From Rhodoferax potami (GTDB lineage: Bacteria > Pseudomonadota > Gammaproteobacteria > Burkholderiales > Burkholderiaceae_C): 64,000 nucleotides of DNA. The stretch covers positions 2,687,001-2,751,000 of the forward strand of contig NZ_JAVBIK010000001.1 of assembly GCF_032193805.1 (NCBI RefSeq). Reading direction: 5' to 3'. The notes under the pieces were generated by a model. That model ran no database searches. It worked only from the letters and a program-made list of their open reading frames with translations, and was not told where the DNA came from. Below are positions 30,958-39,530 of the stretch, one piece after another; the stretch's first letter is position 1; each line of letters opens with the position of its first letter. The position numbers and the translations under genes were made by a program.

Positions 30958-32099
30958 CAGCGCTTGACCGCCTTGGGCTTGGGCCGTACGCCAGGGGTGA
31001 GCTTCAGGTTTACCTGAGCTTCTTTGCGCTGAACCACAAAAGCAGATTCGATACCGGGCTTGAGCGATGACACCAGAGCCAGCAACTGGGTGACATCTCG
31101 AACGGGCGTCCCGCCTATGCTTACGATCACATCACCCGGGCGGATGCCCGCTTGAGCGGCAGGCCCGTTTTGCAGCACGCCAGTGATGATGACACCCTCT
31201 TGGGCCTTCACATCAAAGGTTTCAGCCAGCTCGGGAGAGAGGTCGTTGGGTTCCACACCGATCCAGCCACGGGTAACTTTGCCGTCTTTCACAATGTCTT
31301 CGAGCACTTGCTTGGCGGTCGTCACCGGTATGGCAAAACCGATGCCCATGCTGCCACCCGAGCGGGAGTAGATGGCGGTGTTGATGCCCAGCAAGTTGCC
31401 GTTGGTATCCACCAAGGCGCCGCCCGAGTTGCCAGGGTTGATCGCTGCATCGGTTTGGATAAAGTTTTCAAAGGTGTTGATGCCCAACTGGTTGCGCCCC
31501 AGTGCGCTCACAATCCCGCTGGTCACCGTCTGCCCGACGCCAAACGGGTTGCCGATGGCCAAAACCTGGTCGCCTACACGCAGGGCATCTGCATTGCCCA
31601 GCACGATGGTGGGCAACTTGTCTAGCTCGACTTTCAGTACTGCGAGGTCGCTATCGGGATCCGTGCCAATGACTTTGGCGACGGATTTGCGCCCGTCGTT
31701 GAGGACGACTTCGATCTCGTCTGCCTCTTCGATCACATGGTTGTTGGTGAGGATGTAGCCTTGCGGGCTGACAATCACGCCGCTACCCAAGCCGCCCTGA
31801 GGCTCATCGCTCTGGTCGCCGTAGAAGAACTTGAACCACGGGTCATCAGCATTGGGGTGCTGCGCCGCTGCTTTGCTGGTGGCGATGCTGACTACTGCGG
31901 ACGAAGCCACTTGCGCTGCCATTCGCAAGCTGCCGGGAGGAATTTCCCCCGCTGGCGGAGCCGGTGACTCAAACATCGAGATGACACCGCGACTGCTGGT
32001 GCCGGCGCTGATCCACTGGGGTTTTAACGTCGCAACTACAAAATACGAAGCCAGCAATACGGTGCACGTTTGAGAGAACAGCAACCAAAGTCTTTTCAT
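30957..32099 (-). CDS. HtrA-family serine protease with one PDZ domain, DegS-like
   Basis: A 380-residue periplasmic protease anchored by an N-terminal helix (LLFSQTCTVLLASYFVVATL, residues 6-25) with no obvious cleavage site. The triad is His121 (TNNHVI), Asp151 (PDSDLAVL) and Ser225 (NPGNSGGAL). A single PDZ domain follows (GVIITGVLQNGPAAQAGIRP), so the layout is that of DegS rather than the two-PDZ DegP. ATG 32099 is chosen over an upstream in-frame codon because it begins the anchor. Substrates are unknown; a sigma-E role is not shown. Confidence 0.9.
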   Translation of the reverse strand: MKRLWLLFSQTCTVLLASYFVVATLKPQWISAGTSSRGVISMFESPAPPAGEIPPGSLRMAAQVASSAVVSIATSKAAAQHPNADDPWFKFFYGDQSDEPQGGLGSGVIVSPQGYILTNNHVIEEADEIEVVLNDGRKSVAKVIGTDPDSDLAVLKVELDKLPTIVLGNADALRVGDQVLAIGNPFGVGQTVTSGIVSALGRNQLGINTFENFIQTDAAINPGNSGGALVDTNGNLLGINTAIYSRSGGSMGIGFAIPVTTAKQVLEDIVKDGKVTRGWIGVEPNDLSPELAETFDVKAQEGVIITGVLQNGPAAQAGIRPGDVIVSIGGTPVRDVTQLLALVSSLKPGIESAFVVQRKEAQVNLKLTPGVRPKPKAVKR

Positions 32100-32181
32100 G
32101 AAATCACTCTGCAAAGGGCACACACCAGCGGGCGCCACGTGCAAATTGTAGGCTGCTAAGCTGTGTGCTGCTGCACGGACT

Positions 32182-32577
32182 ATGACCGATTCTTACCGCA
32201 CCATTCTCATCGAGCCGGACGCGCCTCTCAAACCGAATTGGGGGGCTGCGTGCAATGGTTGCGGCGTTTGCTGCTTGGCGGAGCCGTGCCCTGTGGGTAT
32301 TGTGCTCAGTCGGCGCCGCAATGGGGCTTGCGTGGCCTTGCAATGGGACAGCGTGTCGCGGCAGTACCGCTGTGGTGCGGTAGCAAACCCACAGGCGATG
32401 CTTGCGCGGGTGTGGCCTGCGGTCTGGTGGCCAGTGCGCAGTGGGTTTGCTTTCTTGCTTGGCAAGATGGCCTTGCGCTGGATCGCCGCTGGGCAGGGGT
32501 GCGACAGTAGCCTGGAGCCGGTATCGCCCTCAGAGACAATAGTGAATAAAAACGAGAGCCCGACTCACCATGATTGA
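32182..32577 (+). CDS. YkgJ-type cysteine-cluster protein
   Basis: A 131-residue protein with the CNGCGVCC cluster near residue 24, then PCPVG and further Cys (ACVAL, RCGAV), the pattern of YkgJ/UPF0153 proteins thought to bind zinc or an iron-sulfur centre. The C-terminal half is Trp-rich (RVWPAVWWPVRSG) and may touch a membrane. Its stop overlaps the Nif3-like start by 8 bases. Function unknown. Confidence 0.75.
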   Translation: MTDSYRTILIEPDAPLKPNWGAACNGCGVCCLAEPCPVGIVLSRRRNGACVALQWDSVSRQYRCGAVANPQAMLARVWPAVWWPVRSGFAFLLGKMALRWIAAGQGCDSSLEPVSPSETIVNKNESPTHHD

Positions 32578-33322
32578 TCGCCAACAGCTCATCCAAACTC
32601 TACAAACACTGCTTGAACCGGAGCGCTTCAAGGACTATTGCCATAACGGATTGCAGGTCGAAGGGCGCACCGGTATCGGACACTTGGTCAGCGGGGTGAC
32701 AGCCAGCGAGGCGTTCATTCAAGCAGCGATCGATCAAAAGGCGGACGCAGTTTTGGTGCACCACGGTTTGTTCTGGAAAGGGTTTGATGGCCAGGTAAGT
32801 GGTTGGATGCGAAAACGCCTGGGCTTGTTAATTGCCCACAACATCAACCTGCTGGCATACCACCTGCCGCTGGATGCCCACCCCGAACTCGGAAACAACG
32901 CCCAGCTGGGTAAGCTGCTCGGACTGGAAACGCAGGCCACCTTTGGAGAGCAAGCGTTAGGGCATTTGGGCGCTGCGTCAACTGCCTGGGAGAGTGATGC
33001 AGCGCTCTCAGCGCATATCGAAAACGTATTGGGTCGCAGCGTGACTTGTGTTTCCGGATTTTCGGGGCCTGTCAGCAAGGTGGCGTGGTGTACTGGAGGG
33101 GCGCAGAGTTACTTTGAGCCTGCCATTGCCACCGGGGCGCAGGTGTTCATTACAGGCGAAATTTCAGAGCCTCAGGCCCACTATGCACGCGAATGCGGTG
33201 TGTCTTACATCGCCTGCGGACACCATGCCAGCGAGCGCTATGGTGCTCGGGCGGTTGGGGCCTGGGTGGCTGAGCAACACGGTTTGACCCATACCTTCAT
33301 TGATATCCCGAATCCCGCATGA
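32570..33322 (+). CDS. Nif3-like dinuclear-metal protein
   Basis: A 250-residue protein of the Nif3/GTP cyclohydrolase I type 2 family. Metal ligands are visible in VLVHHGLFWKG, LAYHLPLDAHPELGNN and the C-terminal CGHHASERYGARAVGAW. Members form hexameric toroids; the physiological reaction is unsettled. It is translationally coupled to pdxA by a 4-base overlap, which hints at a metabolic link but does not prove it. Confidence 0.92.
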   Translation: MIDRQQLIQTLQTLLEPERFKDYCHNGLQVEGRTGIGHLVSGVTASEAFIQAAIDQKADAVLVHHGLFWKGFDGQVSGWMRKRLGLLIAHNINLLAYHLPLDAHPELGNNAQLGKLLGLETQATFGEQALGHLGAASTAWESDAALSAHIENVLGRSVTCVSGFSGPVSKVAWCTGGAQSYFEPAIATGAQVFITGEISEPQAHYARECGVSYIACGHHASERYGARAVGAWVAEQHGLTHTFIDIPNPA

Positions 33323-34365
33323 CAACTTCTTGGATAGCCATCACCCTCGGCGATGCGGCCGGAATCGGGCCCGAAATCATTGCCCGTTGTTACCAACAGG
33401 CGCCAGCATTGATGCGGGACTGTTTTGTTGCAGGGGACGTGCAAGCTATGCGGCGCGCCAGCCGTTTGGTAGCGGGCGGCGGATTGGTGGCGCCCGTGGC
33501 AGTCCTAACCGCTCTCGACGACATGGGCCGCATTCCGCCCGGGTGTATTCCTGTGCTCCAGGTCGGCCCGGCGCTTCCTGAGGTGCCCTATGGCATGGTG
33601 AGTGAGGCGGCGGGCGAGTTCGCCAGCCGATGCGTCGTCTGGGCGGCAGATGCGGCGTTGCGTGGAGATATCGCTGCGTTAGTGACGGCGCCCTTGCACA
33701 AAGAGGCGATGAGTGCTGCTGGTGCGCCTTACAACGGGTATCCCGGGCACACCGAGTTGCTGCAGGCGCGTGCCGCCCATGCCCAAGGTCTATCAGTTGA
33801 AGCGATGCCAGTGCGCATGATGCTGGCTAACCATGAGTTACGAACCGTGCTGGTCAGCATCCATGTGTCGCTCCGAAAGGCGCTGGAGGCGATCACTTTC
33901 GAAAACATCGTTGACACGCTGAGAATCACCCGTGTCGCCTTGCGCAATGCCTTGGGCCGTGAGCCTCGGATTGCGGTCGCTGGTTTGAACCCGCATGCGG
34001 GGGAGGGCGGGCTCTTTGGGCAAGAGGAGATCGAGACCATCGCACCGGCGATTGCAGCGGTCAGTTCTGAGGGGGCGGATGTCTATGGCCCTATTGCACC
34101 CGATACTGTTTTTATGCGCGCCAGGAATACCGAAAACCACCCCGGCGAATTTGATGTGGTGGTGGCGATGTACCACGACCAAGGGCTCATCCCGGTGAAA
34201 TACTTCGGAGTGGAGCAGGGTGTAAATGTGACCCTAGGCTTGCCTTTGGTGCGCACCAGCCCGGATCATGGCACTGCTTTTGATATTGCGGGCCGCGGTG
34301 TTGCAGACTATCGAAGCCTGTTGGAGGCAGTTGATACTGCGAAGCGCCTCGTAAAAATCAACTAA
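33319..34365 (+). CDS. pdxA: 4-hydroxythreonine-4-phosphate dehydrogenase
   Basis: Oxidises 4-phosphohydroxy-L-threonine in pyridoxal phosphate synthesis. The 348-residue protein shows ITLGDAAGIGPEI at the N-terminus, NGYPGHTELLQ, GLNPHAGEGGLFGQEE, the metal-binding YHDQGLIPVKY, and TSPDHGTAFDIAG. It ends the YkgJ-Nif3-pdxA operon and is followed by a strong hairpin. Confidence 0.95.
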   Translation: MTTSWIAITLGDAAGIGPEIIARCYQQAPALMRDCFVAGDVQAMRRASRLVAGGGLVAPVAVLTALDDMGRIPPGCIPVLQVGPALPEVPYGMVSEAAGEFASRCVVWAADAALRGDIAALVTAPLHKEAMSAAGAPYNGYPGHTELLQARAAHAQGLSVEAMPVRMMLANHELRTVLVSIHVSLRKALEAITFENIVDTLRITRVALRNALGREPRIAVAGLNPHAGEGGLFGQEEIETIAPAIAAVSSEGADVYGPIAPDTVFMRARNTENHPGEFDVVVAMYHDQGLIPVKYFGVEQGVNVTLGLPLVRTSPDHGTAFDIAGRGVADYRSLLEAVDTAKRLVKIN

Positions 34366-34390
34366 ATAAGCACCTAGCCCTTGTGCGTAA

Positions 34391-34427
34391 AGCAGGATTT
34401 GCTATTAAAACTGTAGCAAATCCTGCT
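34391..34427. terminator. Bidirectional terminator between pdxA and mscL
   Basis: A 14-bp perfect stem, AGCAGGATTTGCTA (34391-34404) and TAGCAAATCCTGCT (34414-34427), encloses a 9-base TTAAAACTG loop between convergent genes. The GCTATTAAAACTGTAGC part resembles the first block of the dispersed repeat, so the hairpin may derive from it. No long T run follows, so efficiency is uncertain. Confidence 0.6.
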
Positions 34428-34434
34428 GCCAAAT

Positions 34435-34863
34435 TTACTTCTTCAGGCTGTCGCGGATTTCACGCAACAACAACACGTCTTCCGGAGTAACCACAGGCGC
34501 AGGTGCCGCAGCCGGGGCTTCTTTCTTCAAGCGGTTGATTTGCTTGATCATCAGGAAGATGATGAAAGCCAAGATCGCAAAGTTGACTGCGACGGTGATG
34601 AAGTTGCCATAAGCAAACACCGGCACGCCTGCTTTTTTGAGTGCATCCAGAGTGGTGCCAGTGCCGGGGGGAATGCTTCCCAAGACTACAAAGAGGTTGG
34701 AGAAATCAAGTTTGCCAACGACAGCACCGATCAAAGGCATGATCAAGTCGCCCACTACCGAGTCGACAATTTTGCCGAACGCGCCACCAATGATCACACC
34801 GACTGCCAAGTCGACCACATTACCTTTGACGGCGAATTCTTTGAATTCTTGCAACATGCCCAT
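34435..34863 (-). CDS. mscL: Large-conductance mechanosensitive channel
   Basis: Inner-membrane channel that opens under hypo-osmotic tension. The 142-residue protein has [20 protein letters not shown], the first pore helix [20 protein letters not shown], a periplasmic loop, the second helix and the C-terminal [12 protein letters not shown] bundle. ATG 34863 has a GGAGAG ribosome site just upstream on its strand; longer in-frame starts are not supported. Confidence 0.96.
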   Translation of the reverse strand: MGMLQEFKEFAVKGNVVDLAVGVIIGGAFGKIVDSVVGDLIMPLIGAVVGKLDFSNLFVVLGSIPPGTGTTLDALKKAGVPVFAYGNFITVAVNFAILAFIIFLMIKQINRLKKEAPAAAPAPVVTPEDVLLLREIRDSLKK

Positions 34864-34950
34864 GGGGTAACTCTCCTTAATTGATAAAAGCGCTAGTATC
34901 CCCGAAATCACAAGGGCATTGCGAAGGTGACTTGCGCAAGTCCCTGTTCA

Positions 34951-34980
34951 TTGAATAACCCTACATCCGTCAGCTACAAT
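34951..34980 (+). promoter_or_regulatory. Predicted sigma-70 promoter of petABC
   Basis: TTGAAT (34951-34956) and TACAAT (34975-34980) are separated by 18 bases, with 4/6 and 5/6 consensus matches. Transcription from about 34987 would give a leader of roughly 33 bases before the petA ATG at 35020. Pattern match only. Confidence 0.45.
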
Positions 34981-35019
34981 TCTTGTCTAATCTACTAGCG
35001 ACGTTCGTTGAGGATTCTC

Positions 35020-35634
35020 ATGAGTGAAACACTTGTCGACAGCAAAAAGATCGACGCCAGCAAGCGGACTTGGCTGATTGCCTCCGGTTGTGCTGGTGCG
35101 GTAGGTGGTGTTGCAACCGCCATTCCCTTTGTGAGTACTTTTCAGCCGTCTGAGCGCGCGAAGGCTGCAGGAGCAGCAGTTGAGGTAGACATCGCTGAAC
35201 TCAAACCTGGCGAGAAGGTCACTGTTGAATGGCGCGGCAAGCCTGTGTGGATTGTTCGACGTACACCAGAGCAGGTAGCCGCTTTGGCGGGTATCGATAG
35301 CCAACTGGCAGATCCCAAGTCAGAGCGCAAGCCTGACGAGCTGACCCCGGAATACGCCCGCAATGAAGCGCGCTCCATCAAGCCGGAGTTCTTTGTGGCA
35401 GTGGGTATTTGCTCCCACCTTGGTTGCTCTCCCTCTGACAAATTCCAGACCGGCGCTCAGCCTTCGCTTCCAGATGATTGGAAGGGCGGCTTCTTGTGCC
35501 CATGCCATGGTTCGACATTCGATATGGCTGGCCGGGTCTTCAAGAACAAGCCGGCGCCTGACAACCTTGAAGTCCCCCCCCACATGTTCCTGTCCGACAG
35601 CAAGCTGCTTATCGGCGAAGACAAGAAAGCCTGA
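35020..35634 (+). CDS. petA: Ubiquinol-cytochrome c reductase iron-sulfur (Rieske) subunit
   Basis: Rieske 2Fe-2S subunit of the cytochrome bc1 complex, 204 residues. An N-terminal anchor (WLIASGCAGAVGGVATAIPF) precedes the soluble domain, whose cluster ligands are in CSHLGCSP and CPCHGSTFD. The sequence ahead of the anchor (SKRTWL) lacks a clear twin Arg but Rieske proteins are Tat substrates in the family. ATG 35020 is chosen over TTG 35008. Confidence 0.96.
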   Translation: MSETLVDSKKIDASKRTWLIASGCAGAVGGVATAIPFVSTFQPSERAKAAGAAVEVDIAELKPGEKVTVEWRGKPVWIVRRTPEQVAALAGIDSQLADPKSERKPDELTPEYARNEARSIKPEFFVAVGICSHLGCSPSDKFQTGAQPSLPDDWKGGFLCPCHGSTFDMAGRVFKNKPAPDNLEVPPHMFLSDSKLLIGEDKKA

Positions 35635-35644
35635 GGAATAAGAC

Positions 35645-37060
35645 ATGGCCCGAGCATTCAAGGACATTTCGCCTAACGCCTCTTCCGGGGAAAAGGTGAC
35701 CAATTGGTTCGAGAACCGTTTTCCCACGGCTTTTGATGCCTACAAAGTTCACATGTCGGAGTACTACGCTCCGAAGAACTTTAACTTCTGGTACATCTTC
35801 GGGTCGTTGGCGTTGTTGGTGCTGGTGATTCAAATCGTCACCGGGATTTTTTTGGTCATGCACTACAAGCCTGACGCCAATTTGGCGTTTGCCTCTGTGG
35901 AGTACATCATGCGTGATGTGCCTTGGGGCTGGCTGATCCGCTACATGCACTCGACCGGTGCTTCAGCATTCTTTGTCGTTGTGTACCTGCACATGTTCCG
36001 CGGCTTGATCTACGGAAGCTACCGCAAGCCTCGCGAGTTGGTGTGGATTTTTGGTTGTGCGATTTTCTTGTGCCTGATGGCAGAAGCCTTCATGGGCTAT
36101 CTGCTGCCTTGGGGTCAAATGTCTTATTGGGGTGCACAAGTTATCGTGAACTTGTTCGCCGCGGTCCCCTTGGTCGGGCCTGACCTCGCGCTGCTGATTC
36201 GCGGAGATTTTGTGGTGGGTGATGCCACGTTGAACCGCTTCTTCAGCTTCCACGTGATTGCTGTTCCATTGGTGTTGTTGGGTCTGGTGGTTGCGCACTT
36301 GCTTGCGTTGCACGATGTGGGCTCTAACAACCCAGACGGCGTCGAAATCAAAGGGCCCAACGCCCCGCGCGATGCCCAAGGCCACCCCTTGGACGGAGTT
36401 CCCTTTCATCCTTACTACACCGTGCATGACATCTTTGCGGTGAGCATGTTCTTGATGGTGTTCACTGCCATCATCTTCTTCGCACCAGAATTCGGCGGGT
36501 ATTTCTTGGAGTACAACAACTTCATCCCCGCTGATCCACTAAAGACTCCAGCTCACATTGCTCCAGTCTGGTACTTCACGCCCTTCTATTCCATGCTGCG
36601 AGCCATCACTAGTGAGATGATGTACGCGTTGATCGCCTGTGTGATTGGTGCTGCTGCCTTCGGTGTGATCAAGGCGAAGTTGCCCAATATCTTCAAGGCT
36701 GCCATCGTGGGTGCTGCAGTGCTCGTCTCTGTAGCCATGCTGTCGATCGACGCTAAGTTCTGGGGAGTGGTGGTCATGGGTGGCGCGGTTGTGATCTTGT
36801 TCTTCTTGCCATGGCTGGACAACAGTCCTGTGAAGTCCATTCGCTACCGTCCGGATTGGCACAAGTATTTGTACGGCATTTTTGTGATCAATTTTGTGAT
36901 CTTGGCTTACCTTGGCGTGCAGCCCCCTTCTCCGATTGGCGAGCGTGTTTCCCAAGTAGGTACCTTGTTTTACTTCGGCTTTTTCTTGCTGATGCCATGG
37001 TGGAGCACTGTGGGTGAAAGCAAGCCTGTGCCAGCCCGTGTGACATTTGCAGCCCACTGA
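35645..37060 (+). CDS. petB: Cytochrome b subunit of the bc1 complex
   Basis: Di-heme quinol-oxidising membrane subunit of 471 residues. Haem-ligand regions are YMHSTGASAFFVVVYLHMFRG, given here as residues 99-119 in two helices with FFSFHVIAVPLVLLGLVVAH, and the Qo-site motif appears around APEFGGYFLEYNNF with the following P-A-D-P. It is longer than mitochondrial cytochrome b because of an extra C-terminal hydrophobic region, which is usual in betaproteobacteria. It starts 10 bases after petA. Confidence 0.97.
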   Translation: MARAFKDISPNASSGEKVTNWFENRFPTAFDAYKVHMSEYYAPKNFNFWYIFGSLALLVLVIQIVTGIFLVMHYKPDANLAFASVEYIMRDVPWGWLIRYMHSTGASAFFVVVYLHMFRGLIYGSYRKPRELVWIFGCAIFLCLMAEAFMGYLLPWGQMSYWGAQVIVNLFAAVPLVGPDLALLIRGDFVVGDATLNRFFSFHVIAVPLVLLGLVVAHLLALHDVGSNNPDGVEIKGPNAPRDAQGHPLDGVPFHPYYTVHDIFAVSMFLMVFTAIIFFAPEFGGYFLEYNNFIPADPLKTPAHIAPVWYFTPFYSMLRAITSEMMYALIACVIGAAAFGVIKAKLPNIFKAAIVGAAVLVSVAMLSIDAKFWGVVVMGGAVVILFFLPWLDNSPVKSIRYRPDWHKYLYGIFVINFVILAYLGVQPPSPIGERVSQVGTLFYFGFFLLMPWWSTVGESKPVPARVTFAAH

Positions 37061-37077
37061 GTGCTGGAGATTAAAGT

Positions 37078-37833
37078 ATGAAAAAAATCATTTTCGGCTT
37101 GGCTCTTGTTGTGAGTTTGGTGGGCGGAGCCAATGCTGCGTCCGGAGGCATTGCCTGGGATAAGGCGCCATCTAAAACCAACGATTTAGTTTCTTTACAG
37201 AATGGCGCAAAAGTCTTCGTCAATTACTGTCTGAATTGCCATTCGGCAGCGTTCATGCGGTTTAACCGTCTCAAAGATATTGGTCTGACGGATCAGCAGA
37301 TCAAAGACAATCTGCTGTTTACAACCGATAAAGTCGGCGAGACCATGAAGGCGGCAATTGATCCGCGGCAGGCTAAAGAGTGGTTTGGTGCAAACCCGCC
37401 TGACTTGACCGTGATTGCACGCTCACGTGCAGGCGCAGGTGGTTCAGGTGCTGACTACCTTTACACTTATATGCGGACCTACTACGCCGATGACACCAAG
37501 GCGACGGGATGGAACAACTTGGCGTTCCCGAACGTAGGTATGCCTCACGTGTTGTGGGAGCTTCAGGGTAAGCGCGTTCCCATCTTTGAGACGGTTGTAA
37601 ATCACGGGCATGAAGAAAAAGTCTTCAAGGGCTGGCAGCAAGTAACGCCAGGGACTATGTCTCCCGCTCAATACGATCAAACGGTTGGTGACTTGGTCAA
37701 CTACCTTCAGTGGATGGGCGAGCCCGCTCAAAACACCCGCGTTCGTGTGGGCGTTTGGGTGTTACTTTTCCTTGCAGTCTTAACCTTGTTTGCGTGGCGT
37801 TTGAATGCTGCCTTCTGGAAAGACGTGAAATAG
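37078..37833 (+). CDS. petC: Cytochrome c1 subunit of the bc1 complex
   Basis: Membrane-anchored c-type cytochrome passing electrons from the Rieske protein to soluble cytochrome c. The 251-residue precursor has a signal peptide (MKKIIFGLALVVSLVGGANA), the haem motif CLNCH at residues 51-55, and a C-terminal anchor helix (VGVWVLLFLAVLTLFAW). It ends the petABC operon and is followed by a terminator hairpin. Confidence 0.96.
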   Translation: MKKIIFGLALVVSLVGGANAASGGIAWDKAPSKTNDLVSLQNGAKVFVNYCLNCHSAAFMRFNRLKDIGLTDQQIKDNLLFTTDKVGETMKAAIDPRQAKEWFGANPPDLTVIARSRAGAGGSGADYLYTYMRTYYADDTKATGWNNLAFPNVGMPHVLWELQGKRVPIFETVVNHGHEEKVFKGWQQVTPGTMSPAQYDQTVGDLVNYLQWMGEPAQNTRVRVGVWVLLFLAVLTLFAWRLNAAFWKDVK

Positions 37834-37880
37834 AGTTTTCGACTGTCCTGCTCCCGGCGAGGGTGGCTAGTGACAGATTC

Positions 37881-37913
37881 AGAGTGGGCCCGCTGACGCG
37901 TCCCACTCTTTTT
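37881..37913 (+). terminator. Terminator between petC and sspA
   Basis: AGAGTGGG (37881-37888) pairs with CCCACTCT (37902-37909) over a 13-base loop, followed by TTTT. It lies 47 bases after petC and ends only 23 bases before the sspA ATG, so there is no room for a normal sspA promoter after it. It may act as an attenuator between the two operons. Confidence 0.7.
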
Positions 37914-37936
37914 GCATTTTTTAGGAGTCTTTCGCC

Positions 37937-38548
37937 ATGATGGTGCTGTATTCAGGAACAACCTGCCCCTTTTCCCATCGGTGTCGTTTCGTTTTGTTCG
38001 AGAAGGGCATGGATTTTGAGATCCGCGACGTAGATCTCTACAACAAGCCTGAAGACATCAGCGTGATGAATCCTTACGGTCAAGTGCCAATCCTCGTTGA
38101 GCGGGACCTGATTTTGTATGAGTCGAACATTATCAATGAGTACATTGATGAGCGTTTTCCACATCCACAGTTGATGCCCGGAGACCCCGTGGATCGTGCA
38201 CGCGTACGCCTGTTCCTTTTGAATTTTGAGAAGGAATTGTTTGTGCACGTAAATACCTTGGAAGCACGTGCGACCAAAGGCAATGAAAAGGCCTTGGAGA
38301 AGGCTCGCGCGCACATCCGCGACCGCTTGACACAGCTCGCCCCGGTGTTTTTGAAGAACAAATACATGTTGGGTGAAAGCTTCTCGATGTTGGACGTGGC
38401 CATCGCCCCCTTGTTGTGGCGTCTGGATTACTACGGTATCGAACTCAGCAAAAACGCTGCTCCGCTGTTGAAGTACGCAGAGCGCATTTTTTCGCGCCCC
38501 GCTTACATTGAAGCATTGACCCCCTCTGAAAAGGTCATGCGTAAATAA
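37937..38548 (+). CDS. sspA: Stringent starvation protein A, glutathione-S-transferase fold
   Basis: RNA-polymerase-associated protein of 203 residues with GST fold but, in the family, no GST activity. The N-terminus MMVLYSGTTCPFSHRCRFVL, the PYGQVPILVERDLILYESN segment and the C-terminal GESFSMLDVAIAPLLWRLDY identify it. A TTAGGAG site at 37920-37926 precedes ATG 37937. The next gene is sspB, and the pair after petABC is a conserved betaproteobacterial order. Confidence 0.94.
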   Translation: MMVLYSGTTCPFSHRCRFVLFEKGMDFEIRDVDLYNKPEDISVMNPYGQVPILVERDLILYESNIINEYIDERFPHPQLMPGDPVDRARVRLFLLNFEKELFVHVNTLEARATKGNEKALEKARAHIRDRLTQLAPVFLKNKYMLGESFSMLDVAIAPLLWRLDYYGIELSKNAAPLLKYAERIFSRPAYIEALTPSEKVMRK

Positions 38549-38562
38549 CGCAGGATGGATCT

Positions 38563-39045
38563 ATGCTTGACTCCATGGACGCTCCTTCCACTCGCCCTTA
38601 TTTGATCCGTGCTTTGTACGAATGGTGCACTGATAGCGGCTTTACGCCTTTCATTGCCGTGCAGGTGGATGAGGCAGTGCGGGTTCCCATGGAGTTTGTG
38701 AAGGACGGAGAAATCGTCCTCAATGTCAGCTTCGATGCCACCAGCGCCTTAAAGCTTGGAAACGAATACATCGAATTCAAGGGCCGGTTTGGAGGTGTGG
38801 CTCGCGACATCCTGGTGCCTGTCGATCATGTTCTGGCTATTTATGCCCGTGAGAATGGCCAGGGCATGGCGTTTCCACTCTCGACGAAGACCCCCAAAGC
38901 GCAGTCACTTGATGTCGAGGGAGTTAACAAGGCACCGGGTGCGGCGTTGACGGCAGTGGATGCAGCTCAAGAGGCTGACTCAGAGCCTACTCCGCCCAAG
39001 TCTCCAACACCAGCATCGCGCCCTGCGCTCACGCGAATTAAATAG
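38563..39045 (+). CDS. sspB: ClpXP protease specificity-enhancing factor SspB
   Basis: Adaptor that brings ssrA-tagged proteins to ClpXP. The 160-residue protein has the folded domain in the first half (YLIRALYEWCTDSGFTPFIA, EIVLNVSFDATSALKLG, FKGRFGGVARDILVPVDHV) and a disordered acidic/Pro-rich linker ending in the ClpX-binding tail RPALTRIK. It starts 14 bases after sspA. Confidence 0.94.
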   Translation: MLDSMDAPSTRPYLIRALYEWCTDSGFTPFIAVQVDEAVRVPMEFVKDGEIVLNVSFDATSALKLGNEYIEFKGRFGGVARDILVPVDHVLAIYARENGQGMAFPLSTKTPKAQSLDVEGVNKAPGAALTAVDAAQEADSEPTPPKSPTPASRPALTRIK

Positions 39046-39093
39046 TGCTTTCTCTCGAGAAGCGCTAAATTGCTGGTGTAGAATTTAGCCCGT

Positions 39094-39169
39094 GCCGGTT
39101 TAGCTCAGTTGGTAGAGCAACCGCCTTGTAAGCGGTAGGTCATCAGTTCGAATCCGATAACCGGCACCA
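39094..39169 (+). tRNA. tRNA-Thr, anticodon TGT
   Basis: A 76-base cloverleaf with encoded CCA: acceptor GCCGGTT (39094-39100) pairs with AACCGGC, D-arm GCTC..GAGC, anticodon stem ACCGC/GCGGT with loop CTTGTAA and anticodon TGT at 39127-39129, and a TTCGAAT T-loop. TGT reads ACA and other threonine codons. Confidence 0.97.
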
Positions 39170-39185
39170 TTTCTTTCTCGCTTAT

Positions 39186-39500
39186 TTACCGAGTAAGCGA
39201 CGACATTTGTACCTTGAGTCGAATTGAGGTAACCTCCCACCCCTTTGATCGTAAGTGCGCTTGCAGTGCAGGCATGAGCTGGCGTAGTTTTGCCGCTACG
39301 GCGTTATTGTCTAGCAGTAAGCACCAGGTAGAGCCTTCAATCGGCCCCGGTTTGATGTTCTTCAACAATCCACCCGGAAGGAGTCCCTCCAGACTTTTAA
39401 GGCGCGCGCTGGACTCCTTGGTGAGGGCTGCAAGGTGTGACAAGGTGGGCGACTCGTGGGCCGCCTGTAGTGCTGAAACAGAGCGGTGGTTTCTGATCAT
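39186..39500 (-). CDS. DUF721/DciA-like protein
   Basis: A 104-residue small basic protein of the DUF721 family, whose DciA members help load the replicative helicase in bacteria without DnaC. Features are PTLSHLAALTKESSARLKSL, LLPGGLLKNIKPGPIEGSTW and a C-terminal helix-rich LRQLMPALQAHLRSKGW. ATG 39500 is selected because it places the domain near the N-terminus; no strong ribosome site is visible. It diverges from the M23 gene. Confidence 0.75.
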   Translation of the reverse strand: MIRNHRSVSALQAAHESPTLSHLAALTKESSARLKSLEGLLPGGLLKNIKPGPIEGSTWCLLLDNNAVAAKLRQLMPALQAHLRSKGWEVTSIRLKVQMSSLTR

Positions 39501-39530
39501 GTTTGCGAGATGCAATAAGGGGTTCGCTGG

